IMG/VR virus record: IMGVR_UViG_3300044608_001174
Coordinates: 1 to 35,081 of that record
Source: a virus
DNA length: 35,081 nucleotides
Direction: 5' to 3' (one strand)
This document shows positions 26,713-34,025 of the stretch, piece after piece. A program made the position numbers and the translations under genes. The notes under the pieces were generated by a model, which saw only the letters and a program-made list of their open reading frames with translations, did no database searches and had not been told where the DNA came from. The stretch's first letter is position 1; every line of letters starts with the position of its first letter.

Positions 26713-27267
26713 ATGCAACCCGACTGGACACCCGAACACCTCGACACTCCCGCCGAACTGCTCGCTGAGCGGTTCGGCGTTTCCGTCTTCACAGCGACCG
26801 AAATCCTCCGCTGGCACGAGGCAGAGCAGTTGCTCCATGTCGAACAGACCGCGTCAGCCATGGGTGGCGCACATCTGCACCGCATCCTCGCGTGGATGCT
26901 CGGCCCCGGGGATGCCAAGGCAAAAGCGGTGGCTCTTTGCTTCGCTGCCGACCTACAGCCGCTCATCGGATGGACGACTCTGGCGGAGGCAGCTGACGAA
27001 CTCGGCATGACCTCAGCCAACCTTTCCAAGCTCCAAACGGAGATTCAAGCATGGTTGGAACTGCCTGAGAACCAGTGGAATAAGACGAAGTTCCGGTGTC
27101 GCCAGCAGGGGAAACCAATCACGAAGGAACTGCCGACGGTTGAAAGGGTTGCACAGTCTTTCCGCAGGTGGTTGCAACGTGTTGATGTTAAGGCATTAAC
27201 CACTGAGCAGAAGGCACTTGTGAAGCGGACTCTATCAGGGGTTGTTGAGTTCGCGGAAACCCTTTGA
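26713..27267 (+). CDS. Helix-turn-helix protein, possible regulator
   Basis: A 184-residue protein with a likely helix-turn-helix at about residues 88-112 (TTLAEAADELGMTSANLSKL), preceded by a helical region and followed by a basic C-terminal half (NKTKFRCRQQGKP, ERVAQSFRRWLQRV). It resembles a DNA-binding protein, perhaps a regulator of the early/late switch, given its place at the boundary between lysis and replication genes. ATG 26713 is preceded by aaaggg 6 nt upstream, so this start is favoured over the GTG at 26695. Confidence 0.5.
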   Translation: MQPDWTPEHLDTPAELLAERFGVSVFTATEILRWHEAEQLLHVEQTASAMGGAHLHRILAWMLGPGDAKAKAVALCFAADLQPLIGWTTLAEAADELGMTSANLSKLQTEIQAWLELPENQWNKTKFRCRQQGKPITKELPTVERVAQSFRRWLQRVDVKALTTEQKALVKRTLSGVVEFAETL

Positions 27268-27357
27268 GGATTAGGCACTTCGGAGCAGTTGACGGGATGC
27301 TTCGAGCGTGGGACGATTCATTCACGTTCATCCGGTTTTGCCGGTTGTCTGGGTTGT

Positions 27358-27389
27358 CCGATGCGGGGGAGTGAGGTCTCCCGCATCGG
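27358..27389 (+). other. Hairpin in the control region
   Basis: CCGATGCGGG (27358-27367) pairs with CCCGCATCGG (27380-27389). Two extra bases GG bulge out, then AG pairs with CT, leaving a 6-nt loop. There is no T run after it, so it is not a normal intrinsic terminator. It could be an operator-like palindrome or part of a transcript structure. Confidence 0.6.
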
Positions 27390-27398
27390 TAAACTCCT

Positions 27399-27415
27399 CA
27401 AACTCAACGAGTTTG
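27399..27415 (+). other. Short hairpin before the A-tract
   Basis: CAAACTC and GAGTTTG pair perfectly with a 3-nt loop. The A-rich run follows closely. A protein-binding palindrome is as likely as an RNA element. Confidence 0.5.
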
Positions 27416-27530
27416 CAGGGCATAAAAAAAAGATAAAAAAACTGTTGGACAGAAAACGAGAACTGTTGTTTACTGGGTGCAGTTGAGGGACGGAGCGCCC
27501 GAGACGAAACAACAAACCAGACATCACACC

Positions 27531-27788
27531 ATGCAAGACCGACTCAACATTAAGACGCGGACTCAAAAAACGCTGGATGCCGCAAAAGACGCCACCCCTG
27601 ATCAGGTCGCAATCGCCCTTCGTCGAATGAGCGAACAAACCCGCCGATTCGGCTCAACCTACTGCCCCGCGTGGCTTTTAGTGCGGTTGGGTGGACTAGG
27701 GGAGCATCAAACCGCTTTCGGGACGTTCCGGTTGTCCATGTTTGGACGGTCGCTTGCTAAGTTCAAGGTCTCTGCTCCAAAGCACTAA
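27531..27788 (+). CDS. Hypothetical early protein
   Basis: An 85-residue basic protein with a helical N-terminal half (TQKTLDAAKDATPDQVAIAL) and a hydrophobic-aromatic second part (YCPAWLLVRLGG). No family recognised. The ATG at 27531 is preceded by an A/C-rich leader (acatcacaccatg) that resembles those of other genes here. First gene after the control region. Confidence 0.45.
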   Translation: MQDRLNIKTRTQKTLDAAKDATPDQVAIALRRMSEQTRRFGSTYCPAWLLVRLGGLGEHQTAFGTFRLSMFGRSLAKFKVSAPKH

Positions 27789-27820
27789 CCAACCCCCAAC
27801 CCCCAACCTCACCTCACACC

Positions 27821-28006
27821 ATGACAACAACATCCAAAACCATCCAAGGCGCGATCCTGCTGGCTCTCGCAAACCTCGACTTCGTCTTCTTGGCCACCGT
27901 CCAGTTCGACGGATTCGCACTCGCATTCGGGCTGCTTGGCCTAGTCTCAACCGGAATCGGTTGGGCGTACATCCTCGATGCATCAAGAGAGGAGGCACGC
28001 AAGTGA
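27821..28006 (+). CDS. Small membrane protein (two TM)
   Basis: A 61-residue protein with two hydrophobic stretches (about 8-24 and 30-50) and a charged C-terminus (DASREEARK). Family unknown. The leader is strongly C-rich (cccccaacctcacctcacaccatg) and lacks Shine-Dalgarno bases. The stop overlaps the next GTG as GTGA. Confidence 0.5.
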   Translation: MTTTSKTIQGAILLALANLDFVFLATVQFDGFALAFGLLGLVSTGIGWAYILDASREEARK

Positions 28007-28293
28007 ACCACTCAATCATCCTGCACGAGAGCCGTGAATGGCACCTCGTCCCACCAGAGGACTACGCAACAATGATTCAAGCACGGGATGCTGCTCTCTG
28101 CATCGCCCAACGGCTCCTCGTCACCAAGCGCATCGAGACCCCGCACGGGGATCTCATCCTCGCGCCTAATGGCCGGTGCCGACGTTGCAACGGGGAGAAA
28201 CCCGCCAAACGTGGCCAACGCTACTGCTCGTCCTGCTCTCAAATCAGCAGAGTCGAATGCATGAGGGCTTACTGGCAAAGGAGGTCGAAATGA
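28003..28293 (+). CDS. Zinc-ribbon protein, GTG start
   Basis: A 96-residue protein with an N-terminal SIILHESREWHLVPPEDY segment and a Cys4 cluster near the end (CRRCNGEKPAKRGQRYCSSC). The GTG at 28003 is supported by gaggagg at 27989-27995 (7-nt spacing) and by a GTGA overlap with the previous stop. Role unknown; the cysteine cluster suggests nucleic-acid binding. Confidence 0.6.
   Translation: MNHSIILHESREWHLVPPEDYATMIQARDAALCIAQRLLVTKRIETPHGDLILAPNGRCRRCNGEKPAKRGQRYCSSCSQISRVECMRAYWQRRSK
28276..28284 (+). promoter_or_regulatory. Strong Shine-Dalgarno site before the resolvase
   Basis: aaaggaggt lies just ahead of the ATG at 28290 and is near-ideal. With the GAGGAGG before 28003 it shows that Shine-Dalgarno initiation does work in this phage even though many genes lack it. 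Confidence 0.7.
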
Positions 28294-28745
28294 TTGCCAT
28301 CGACCCCGGAGTGTCAGGTGGTTGGGCCTATGACATGGAGCAGGGTGCAATCGAATGCTGCCGGATGCCAGAGACCGATGGGGACATCCTGACGGGCCTT
28401 CGCAACCTTTGGGCAGTTGGCCACCGAGAGATTCGGATGGAGATTCCCGCGAAAGCGATCTTCGGTGCTGGTCACTCATCACTCGCGGTGCTCCATCGCA
28501 ACGTGGGGTTCATTCAAGGGGTGGCCATGGCTCTCGGGTTCTCGCTCCTTCTCATTCAACCAAAGGCATGGCAGAAAGTCATCGGGATCTCCAAGCGACC
28601 CGGGGAGGAGCAGAGAAAGTGGAAGAACCGACTCAAGGAGGAGGCCCAACGACGCTTTCCCAACCTCCACATCACTTTGAGCACAGCGGATGCGGTGCTC
28701 ATCCTCGCCGCTGGATTAGCGGCACAAAACAACAACAGACAGTAA
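28290..28745 (+). CDS. RuvC-like Holliday junction resolvase
   Basis: A 151-residue RNase-H-fold nuclease. IDPGVSGGW at the N-terminus supplies Asp5, RMEIP gives Glu51, and STADAVLIL supplies Asp134, the expected acidic residues of RuvC-type resolvases. Also present are the GFIQGVAMALGFSL helix and PKAWQKVIG, both typical of phage RuvC proteins. It would resolve branched replication and recombination intermediates ahead of packaging. The start at 28290 overlaps the previous stop as ATGA and has a strong ribosome-binding site. Confidence 0.85.
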   Translation: MIAIDPGVSGGWAYDMEQGAIECCRMPETDGDILTGLRNLWAVGHREIRMEIPAKAIFGAGHSSLAVLHRNVGFIQGVAMALGFSLLLIQPKAWQKVIGISKRPGEEQRKWKNRLKEEAQRRFPNLHITLSTADAVLILAAGLAAQNNNRQ

Positions 28746-28749
28746 AACC

Positions 28750-29484
28750 ATGAACAACGAAAACAAACCACTAGCCCTGTTTCAGGGAGTCTCGGACCCC
28801 GTCGGGGCAGCAATGCAACTAGGTGAGGCCTTCGCATCCTCGGGGATGTTCGGGTGCACCAAACCAGCGCAGGGGGCCATCCTCGCTCTCCAATGCCTGA
28901 CGTCGGGCCTGACACCGTTCGAAGTAACGCAAACGTACCACCTGCTCGACGGCAAGCTGTCGATGAAGGCCGACGCAATGCTCGGTCGCTACAAGGCAGC
29001 AGGTGGCAAGGTCATCTGGGGCACTCGAACTGCCGAACGAGTCAAGGCTCGGTGGGTCTACGGGGAAAACGATCTAGAAATGGAGGTTACGATGCAGGAG
29101 CTGGTGGCCAGCGGGGTTGCGCTCGGCAAGGGTGGCGAACTCAAAGAAAACTACAAAAGACACCCACGCCAGATGCTGACCGCTCGACTCATCTCAGAAG
29201 CCGTGCGGTTACTCGCACCGGAAGTCGTGAGCGGGATCTACACTCCCGAGGAAGTGAGCGACTTCGGACCGGTTGAGAGGGTCGAGAAACCCGCGCAGGT
29301 GCAGGTCGTCGAGCCAGAAGCGTTGCCACCTGCTGAGGATGCAGAGCAGGAGTTCCGTGACCTCCTCGGGGAGCACTACACTTCGGCACTGTCATTCTTC
29401 AAAACCGACTTGCTCACGCTCCTCGCGCCTAAAGTCCAAAAGGACATCCGGACCCGCACCGCTGACCTCATCGCCAAACTCTAA
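28750..29484 (+). CDS. RecT-family single-strand annealing protein
   Basis: A 244-residue homolog of RecT/Red-beta-type annealing proteins, which pair complementary single strands. Diagnostic pieces are YHLLDGKLSMKADAML, KRHPRQMLTARLISEAVRLL and the following SGIYTPEEV. The C-terminal ~75 residues are variable and probably contact other proteins. No partner exonuclease gene is recognised nearby. The leader is caguaaaaccatg-like (A/C rich) with no Shine-Dalgarno sequence. Confidence 0.88.
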   Translation: MNNENKPLALFQGVSDPVGAAMQLGEAFASSGMFGCTKPAQGAILALQCLTSGLTPFEVTQTYHLLDGKLSMKADAMLGRYKAAGGKVIWGTRTAERVKARWVYGENDLEMEVTMQELVASGVALGKGGELKENYKRHPRQMLTARLISEAVRLLAPEVVSGIYTPEEVSDFGPVERVEKPAQVQVVEPEALPPAEDAEQEFRDLLGEHYTSALSFFKTDLLTLLAPKVQKDIRTRTADLIAKL

Positions 29485-29490
29485 ACCACC

Positions 29491-29991
29491 ATGTTCAAAA
29501 TCGATCGCAACGCAGCACCGGAGAGCTCGTGGATCAAGACCCCGGGCATCTACTCGGGGACAATCAAGTTCCCTGCAGAAATCGAATGCACCCCGAAGGG
29601 CGAAACGAAGATCCGTCTCGAGTTCGTCACGGAGTCGGGGGCGAAGGCAACTGATGACATCATCAACGCCGAGTCACTCTGGTGGAAGCTGAACGTCTTA
29701 CTGGCCGCCGCTGATCCTGACGGGAGCAAAATCAACATCCCAAACGGGCAGAGTGCGGACTTCTCGAAGAACTCGAACTTCATCGAGTTCGTTCGGAAGT
29801 TCGACGGGCTCGCTGTTACCTTCGCCGTTTACCTTGAGACATACCTCAAAAAGGACGGATCTCAAGGGACGGCCACCAGACTTCGCCCGATGGATCCGCG
29901 AAAGGGGAAGAATCAACTCCCTGCAAAGGCATTGGAGCAAATCAAAAAGGCCGAGGAGGAAGCCGAAGGACCGGACGAGGTCCCGTTCTAA
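29491..29991 (+). CDS. SSB-like single-strand DNA-binding protein (DUF669-like)
   Basis: A 166-residue protein following RecT. It has an OB-like strand-rich body (SGTIKFPAEIECTPKGETKI) and a charged C-terminal tail ending in DEVPF, a match to the acidic PF-ending tip that bacterial SSB uses to recruit partner proteins. Size and context fit phage SSB analogs with RecT. Binding residues cannot be assigned. Confidence 0.65.
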   Translation: MFKIDRNAAPESSWIKTPGIYSGTIKFPAEIECTPKGETKIRLEFVTESGAKATDDIINAESLWWKLNVLLAAADPDGSKINIPNGQSADFSKNSNFIEFVRKFDGLAVTFAVYLETYLKKDGSQGTATRLRPMDPRKGKNQLPAKALEQIKKAEEEAEGPDEVPF

Positions 29992-29994
29992 GCC

Positions 29995-30252
29995 ATGCAA
30001 CCACAGCAACTTGATAACCTAATCAGGCAAGCCATGCAAACTGTCGAAGCAATCAAAACCGAGGTCAGAGCAGTGCTGCTCTCCTCAGAGTTTCGCGACC
30101 AACTCCGAGCGATCGTTCGGGACGAACTGACGGACGAACTCCGCGACCAAGGCAAGAACCCGGACGCACTCGCGTTCGAGCTTCGGTTCCTCCGCAGGGA
30201 GCTGGAGGCACTCACAAAGCAACTGGCCAACACTCAGGAGGACGCAGAATGA
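29995..30252 (+). CDS. Small coiled-coil protein
   Basis: An 85-residue, mostly helical, charged protein (AFELRFLRRELEALTKQL). It probably forms a coiled coil. The family is unknown. It starts 3 nt after the SSB-like gene and overlaps the next gene as ATGA. Confidence 0.5.
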   Translation: MQPQQLDNLIRQAMQTVEAIKTEVRAVLLSSEFRDQLRAIVRDELTDELRDQGKNPDALAFELRFLRRELEALTKQLANTQEDAE

Positions 30253-30569
30253 GCGAGGACATCAACAGGCAGATCTTCGACTTTTTGTGGCAGATCGACT
30301 ACTCGTTCGGGAGCGTCAACTGTCCTCAAGCCGAGCGTGACTGGAACTATCGGGCCATGCGTGCCGAGGTTGATGACAGCAAGCTGACAGGCGTTGTGCT
30401 CGCCATGGCAGGGAAAATCGAAGCGGTTCTCGGCAATCCCGCGATCACTGAACAGACCGAGAAGTGCATGAGGCTCTACCACCAAGCCAAGTTGGCCTAC
30501 GTCGAGAAGTCGGTGTTCAAGGCAGAGTTCGACAAACTGAAAACCGCACTCAAAACCCCAATCAAATGA
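30249..30569 (+). CDS. Hypothetical helical protein
   Basis: A 106-residue protein rich in helix, with FDFLWQIDYSF near the N-terminus and MRLYHQAKLAYVEKSVFKAE near the C-terminus. No family is recognised. ATGA overlaps on both sides mark it as one of a chain of small coupled genes. Confidence 0.5.
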   Translation: MSEDINRQIFDFLWQIDYSFGSVNCPQAERDWNYRAMRAEVDDSKLTGVVLAMAGKIEAVLGNPAITEQTEKCMRLYHQAKLAYVEKSVFKAEFDKLKTALKTPIK

Positions 30570-30664
30570 ACCACATCCATCGCATCGGGGCTGGCGTGCT
30601 CGCCGCTCTCCTGATTAGCGTGCTCGTCGGTCTCGTGGCGGTGGGCAACCGAACAGAGAAATGA
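30566..30664 (+). CDS. Tiny single-TM peptide (32 aa)
   Basis: Encodes 32 residues: a short basic start (MNHIHRIG), a hydrophobic helix (AGVLAALLISVLVGLVAVG) and a polar tail (NRTEK). ATGA overlaps exist at both ends (30566-30569 with the upstream stop, 30661-30664 with the downstream start). The arrangement supports translation despite the size. A membrane peptide of unknown purpose. Confidence 0.5.
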   Translation: MNHIHRIGAGVLAALLISVLVGLVAVGNRTEK

Positions 30665-30864
30665 AAAGCATCATCCACTGGGTCAATGCGGAAGAAGAAC
30701 TCCCACCTCGAGACAAGCCGATTCTTGCGCTCGTCACCGAAGGACACCGCGAGTTTGTAGCAACAACTCACCGACTCTCAAGGGGGTGGCAAGGCATCAA
30801 AGTGCCGGCCAAGGTCGTCCTCTGGGCGCACCTGCCGAAACCACCAACCATCATCCCAGAATGA
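30661..30864 (+). CDS. DUF551-type protein 1
   Basis: A 67-residue protein matching the DUF551 outline: a Trp-containing start (HWVNAEEELPPRDKPILALV), then a GWQ turn and W-x-H-L-P-x-P-P end. Such proteins are frequent among phage accessory genes; function unknown. A second member lies at 34258-34572. Confidence 0.6.
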   Translation: MKSIIHWVNAEEELPPRDKPILALVTEGHREFVATTHRLSRGWQGIKVPAKVVLWAHLPKPPTIIPE

Positions 30865-31031
30865 AAATGCGTGACCAAATCGACCTGCTCGAGAGGCAGG
30901 TCGAGGATCTTAAATCGGCCTTCGAGGACATCTGGGGGACCCTCTCGCTGTACCTCTCGGAGGAGCAGTTGGAGAGCGTCAAAAGCTATCACTCTGAGGA
31001 GTTTGCACTGCTCGAAGGGAGGGACGAATGA
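30861..31031 (+). CDS. Small coiled-coil protein
   Basis: A 56-residue acidic helical protein (LLERQVEDLKSAFEDIW). ATG 30861 overlaps the previous stop as ATGA and its own stop overlaps the next start. Function unknown. Confidence 0.45.
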   Translation: MKMRDQIDLLERQVEDLKSAFEDIWGTLSLYLSEEQLESVKSYHSEEFALLEGRDE

Positions 31032-31333
31032 ACGACGAACTGCTCAGAAATGGCGCACCGGTCGAACTCGTCGAGGCACTGCTGGCGGAACTGGCGAAGG
31101 CGAATCAGGACTACCTGACGACGAACCGTGACTTCCTCGAGTTGTCTAAGGCCTTTGCAAAACTGACGAAAACCGCGCAGGACCTGCAACAGCACAACGC
31201 TATGCTACAGGCAAAGCTTGAGGAGGCATACCAAGCCGCGAACCCGCTCACACTGGCGGAACGGGGGAAGCACAAGGCGCTGCAAACCATGTACGACGCC
31301 GCACTCGAAGAAATCAAACGATTGAAGAACTGA
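31028..31333 (+). CDS. Coiled-coil protein before the primase-helicase
   Basis: A 101-residue protein, nearly all helix with coiled-coil heptads (ELSKAFAKLTKTAQDLQQHN). It overlaps its predecessor as ATGA and lies 25 nt before the primase-helicase, so it might be a replication accessory factor. This is inference. Confidence 0.45.
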   Translation: MNDELLRNGAPVELVEALLAELAKANQDYLTTNRDFLELSKAFAKLTKTAQDLQQHNAMLQAKLEEAYQAANPLTLAERGKHKALQTMYDAALEEIKRLKN

Positions 31334-31358
31334 CCTCGGAGCAGGTCGAAAAACAACC

Positions 31359-33242
31359 ATGCTGACACCGTATGAACGCGCCGCAAGCTACGCGGCAAAA
31401 GTGCCCGGGGCCGTCTCTGGGCAGGGAGGCCACTCAGCCACCTATGATCTCGCAAGAGTGCTGGCTCACGACTTCGCACTAAGCGAGGCCGAGAGCCTGC
31501 AAATCCTCGAGCAATGGAACCAGAGGTGTTCACCACCGTGGTCTCGCAAGGAACTCGAGCACAAGGTCAGGCAGGCCGCGAGCAAGCCGCACAACAACCC
31601 GCGAGGGTCGAAGCTCGACACGCACCAGACCGTCAGCCCGACGGGAAGGTTCATTATCAACCGGAACGCGGCACCAGTGGATCTCTCAGGGGATGACTCG
31701 TCGGCATCGACGATCCGATTCCTCAAGGCCGCATTCATGCCCGGTGAGCTGGTCTGCATCTGCACTCAGGCACTCGAGAGTGAAGACGGGAAGCACCGAC
31801 CGGGGAGCCATGGAACCTTCAAGCCTCTTGAGTGGTTCATCGACCAAATCGAGCAGGGAGACAACCCGTTCACCTGCTCGTCAGCATCGGGGCGATGGAT
31901 CCGCATCAACCCCTACCGGAACGAGAGTTCGACGGGGGCGGATTCCAACGTGAGCGCATACCGTCACGTGCTCATCGAGTTCGACGACCTGCCAGAGGCT
32001 GACCAGTTGGCCACCCTCAAAGGATCCAACCTGCCGCTCACCGCTATCATCTCGAGCGGGGGCCGATCGTTCCACGGTTGGGTCCGCGTTGACGCACCCG
32101 ACAAGGCAACGTGGGAGGCCCGTCGTGACCTCGTTTATCAATACCTTGAGGACGCTGGACCTTGTCCCGCGAATAAGAACCCCGGCAGGTTCTCGCGTCT
32201 GCCGGGATGCAAGCGGGGCGACCAGTGGCAACGGCTGGTCTCACTCCGCGAGGGACCGGAAACGTGGGAAGAGTTCGAGCAGTGGTTCCGCCGCAGGGAC
32301 CTGCCGCAGGTCATGACGTGGGAGACCCTCAAGGATATTCCCATCATGCCGGATCCCACCTGCATCCTAGGGGAGCGGTGGCTCTGCAAGGGTGGTTCGC
32401 TGACCATCGTCTCATCATCGGGCGTCGGGAAATCCTCGTTCTGCTTGCAGTTCGCCACAGCAATGGCCACTGGCACTCCTTTCTTCGGTATCGCACACCC
32501 CGACGGGAAGCCGATGCGTGTCGGGATCATCCAAGCAGAGAATGACTGGGGGGACGTGCTCGAAGCTATGTTCGGATCGGTCCAGTGGCTCTTGTCAGCA
32601 GGTCGAGGGACAGCAGGGGCGGGGAAGCTCCTCAACGAAAATCTGAAACTCTTCCGCGAGAACACGAAGACCGGTGCCATCTTCCTCGGCATCCTCCGCC
32701 AACTCATTAAAGAGCACCGACTGGAGGTCGTCATCATCGACCCGCTGATGGCGTTCTTCGGGGGCGATGTGAACGACCAGAAAGGGATGAGCGTCTTCCT
32801 CCGAAACACCCTGCAACCGATTCTCGAGGAGACTGGGTGCGTCGTGGTGCTCATCCATCACACGGCCAAACCGAAAGCCGAGAAGGCCCAATCCTCGAGC
32901 GAGGTGGCGTACCTCGGAGCAGGGTCCAGCGAACTCACCAACTGGTCTCGCGAGGTCGCTGTTCTGCAACGAGAGCCCGACCGGAAAGACGGGAACAAGG
33001 CCGCATTCAGCCTGACCCTTTGCAAGCGTGCTGGCCGCTCGGGGATGGTGGATGAGGAGGGAAACCGCCAACCCAAGATCCGAATCGACCACTCAACGCA
33101 GGGCATCTGGTGGGTCTACGCACCCCCACTTCCTCCCGATTCCGAGCCGGAAAAGAAGGGGAAAAAGGACGGTGAATGGACAGCAAATCGGGACGTGAAG
33201 AGCCCGATACCTAAGCGATTCAGAAAGGAGCAGGGAGAATGA
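31359..33242 (+). CDS. Primase-helicase (PriCT-like, AEP-like primase, RecA-fold helicase)
   Basis: A 627-residue replication protein. Residues ~28-76 look like a PriCT-type domain (LARVLAHDFALSEAESLQIL then PPWSRKELEHKV). Residues ~175-300 look like an archaeo-eukaryotic-type primase core, with IEFDDLP (206-211) as the acidic motif and SSGGRSFHGWVRVD (232-245) as the following motif. Residues ~330-560 form a RecA-like ATPase: Walker A SGVGKSS (354-360), Walker B VVIIDP (457-462) and LIHHTAKPK (498-506), as in RepA/DnaB-like helicases. It would prime and unwind phage DNA. The A/C-rich leader has no Shine-Dalgarno sequence. A large hairpin follows within 60 nt. Confidence 0.85.
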   Translation: MLTPYERAASYAAKVPGAVSGQGGHSATYDLARVLAHDFALSEAESLQILEQWNQRCSPPWSRKELEHKVRQAASKPHNNPRGSKLDTHQTVSPTGRFIINRNAAPVDLSGDDSSASTIRFLKAAFMPGELVCICTQALESEDGKHRPGSHGTFKPLEWFIDQIEQGDNPFTCSSASGRWIRINPYRNESSTGADSNVSAYRHVLIEFDDLPEADQLATLKGSNLPLTAIISSGGRSFHGWVRVDAPDKATWEARRDLVYQYLEDAGPCPANKNPGRFSRLPGCKRGDQWQRLVSLREGPETWEEFEQWFRRRDLPQVMTWETLKDIPIMPDPTCILGERWLCKGGSLTIVSSSGVGKSSFCLQFATAMATGTPFFGIAHPDGKPMRVGIIQAENDWGDVLEAMFGSVQWLLSAGRGTAGAGKLLNENLKLFRENTKTGAIFLGILRQLIKEHRLEVVIIDPLMAFFGGDVNDQKGMSVFLRNTLQPILEETGCVVVLIHHTAKPKAEKAQSSSEVAYLGAGSSELTNWSREVAVLQREPDRKDGNKAAFSLTLCKRAGRSGMVDEEGNRQPKIRIDHSTQGIWWVYAPPLPPDSEPEKKGKKDGEWTANRDVKSPIPKRFRKEQGE

Positions 33243-33589
33243 ATAATCCGTTATTAAATAAAACCTATTCCCCCCGCCCCGTACCACCCCCCCATCGGGA
33301 ACCCCACCGGGGGCCCATAGCCACCCCCCTTCATAGGGGGGGGTGGCGTAGGGACCCCCGTGGGGATTCCCGTGGGGAGGGGTGGGGCGAGGGCAGAGAG
33401 AGGGGAGAGAAGACAAGAAAAACCCCATTCCGCTATCTCCACCCTCGGAACGGTCTAGGACGCCGATTTGAGGCCGTTCTGTTCGATTTTCGGCCATTCG
33501 GTGACGGAATCAAAACCGTAAAACGCAATGCAGGACGGAAACGACCAATCTCCCAGAGAGCAGCAACAACCAAACAACCCGTAAACTAA
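33239..33589 (+). CDS. Doubtful low-complexity reading frame over the hairpin
   Basis: An open frame of 116 residues begins with an ATGA overlap at the primase-helicase stop, but the product (RPVPPPHREPHRGP, Gly/Arg-rich) simply reflects the inverted C- and G-rich DNA. No domain is seen. I regard the region as mainly structural DNA and list the frame as unlikely. Only a short leader peptide before the repeat might be translated. Confidence 0.15.
   Translation: MNNPLLNKTYSPRPVPPPHREPHRGPIATPLHRGGWRRDPRGDSRGEGWGEGRERGEKTRKTPFRYLHPRNGLGRRFEAVLFDFRPFGDGIKTVKRNAGRKRPISQRAATTKQPVN
33271..33395. repeat. Giant imperfect inverted repeat (candidate origin or regulatory structure)
   Basis: Core stems from outside in: GGGAA 33297-33301 with TTCCC 33367-33371; CCCCAC 33302-33307 with GTGGGG 33360-33365; GGGGG 33309-33313 with CCCCC 33355-33359; CCC 33314-33316 with GGG 33351-33353; GCCACCCCCCT 33320-33330 with the A-G run-TGGC 33335-33347 (two extra G). 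Loop TCAT 33331-33334. About 30 pairs with single-base bulges. Further C-rich (33271-33293) and G-rich (33372-33393) flanks are partly complementary. No T run follows. Confidence 0.75.
33374..33393 (+). other. G-quadruplex motif
   Basis: Four G runs (GGGG, GGGG, GGGG, GGG) separated by A, T and CGA meet the classical G3+N1-7 rule. It lies on the right arm of the inverted repeat and is followed by a purine-rich run to about 33421. Confidence 0.75.
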
Positions 33590-33596
33590 AAATAAC

Positions 33597-34025
33597 ATGA
33601 TGATGACTATAACACCGGAAGAGGCCCGCCGACTCGTGGCCAAGTTCAAAGAGCGAGGGCTGATCATCGCGCCGGTCGAACAACCGACCATCGAGCCGAA
33701 GCGCAGGGTCTTCAACCGGCTCTCGACCATCGAATGCGACCAGTGCCATCAGCCCTTTGAGCAGACCTCACCAACGCAGAAGCGGTGCAAGGGTCAGTGC
33801 TCGGTCAAGGCGAGGAGCGCACGGACGAAGCAGTGGCTCACTGATCACGGGTTGAGAGGGTTTGACCTTGGCTCGACCAGCTGCACCAACTGCGGGACGA
33901 CGTTTGCCAAAAAGACCCGGGGGCACTGCTACTGCTCGGAGGAGTGCAGACTCCGCATGAGGTATCAGGCTGACCTCGAAGCCAAGAGGGAGAGAAAACT
34001 AACGAAGACAGGGAGGACGAAATGA
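33597..34025 (+). CDS. Double zinc-finger protein (paralog of 34569)
   Basis: A 142-residue protein with two Cys4 clusters: CDQCHQPFEQ...KRCKGQC (~46-67) and CTNCGTTFAKKTRGHCYCSEEC (~96-117). The N-terminal TPEEARRLVAKFKERGLI resembles DPAEIRAIVERMRSQGRI of the last gene, so the two are paralogs. Such short double treble-clef proteins often bind nucleic acid. Start codon uncertain among three consecutive ATG codons. Confidence 0.65.
   Translation: MMMTITPEEARRLVAKFKERGLIIAPVEQPTIEPKRRVFNRLSTIECDQCHQPFEQTSPTQKRCKGQCSVKARSARTKQWLTDHGLRGFDLGSTSCTNCGTTFAKKTRGHCYCSEECRLRMRYQADLEAKRERKLTKTGRTK

Larger units (their letters stand above)
27268..27530 (+). promoter_or_regulatory. Module-boundary control region with hairpins, A-tract and direct repeats
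   Basis: No gene is supported in these 263 nt. They contain a 10-bp hairpin plus two pairs (27358-27389), a 7-bp perfect hairpin (27399-27415), two A-runs (27424-27431 and 27435-27441), and an 8-bp direct repeat aactgttg (27440-27447 and 27461-27468), 21 nt apart. A weak promoter fit is TTGGAC (27445) with TTTACT (27469), spacer 18. The downstream genes run to the end of the window in the same direction. A regulator-binding site and early promoter are plausible. Confidence 0.5.

Noticed and set aside
27289-27486. 65-residue frame with TTG start in the control region
   Set aside because: No ATG at a good place, no domain, and it runs across hairpins and A-tracts.
33239-33589. 116-residue Pro/Arg-rich frame after the primase-helicase
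   Set aside because: The product mirrors the C- and G-rich inverted repeat and lacks any domain. Kept only as a very low-confidence entry.
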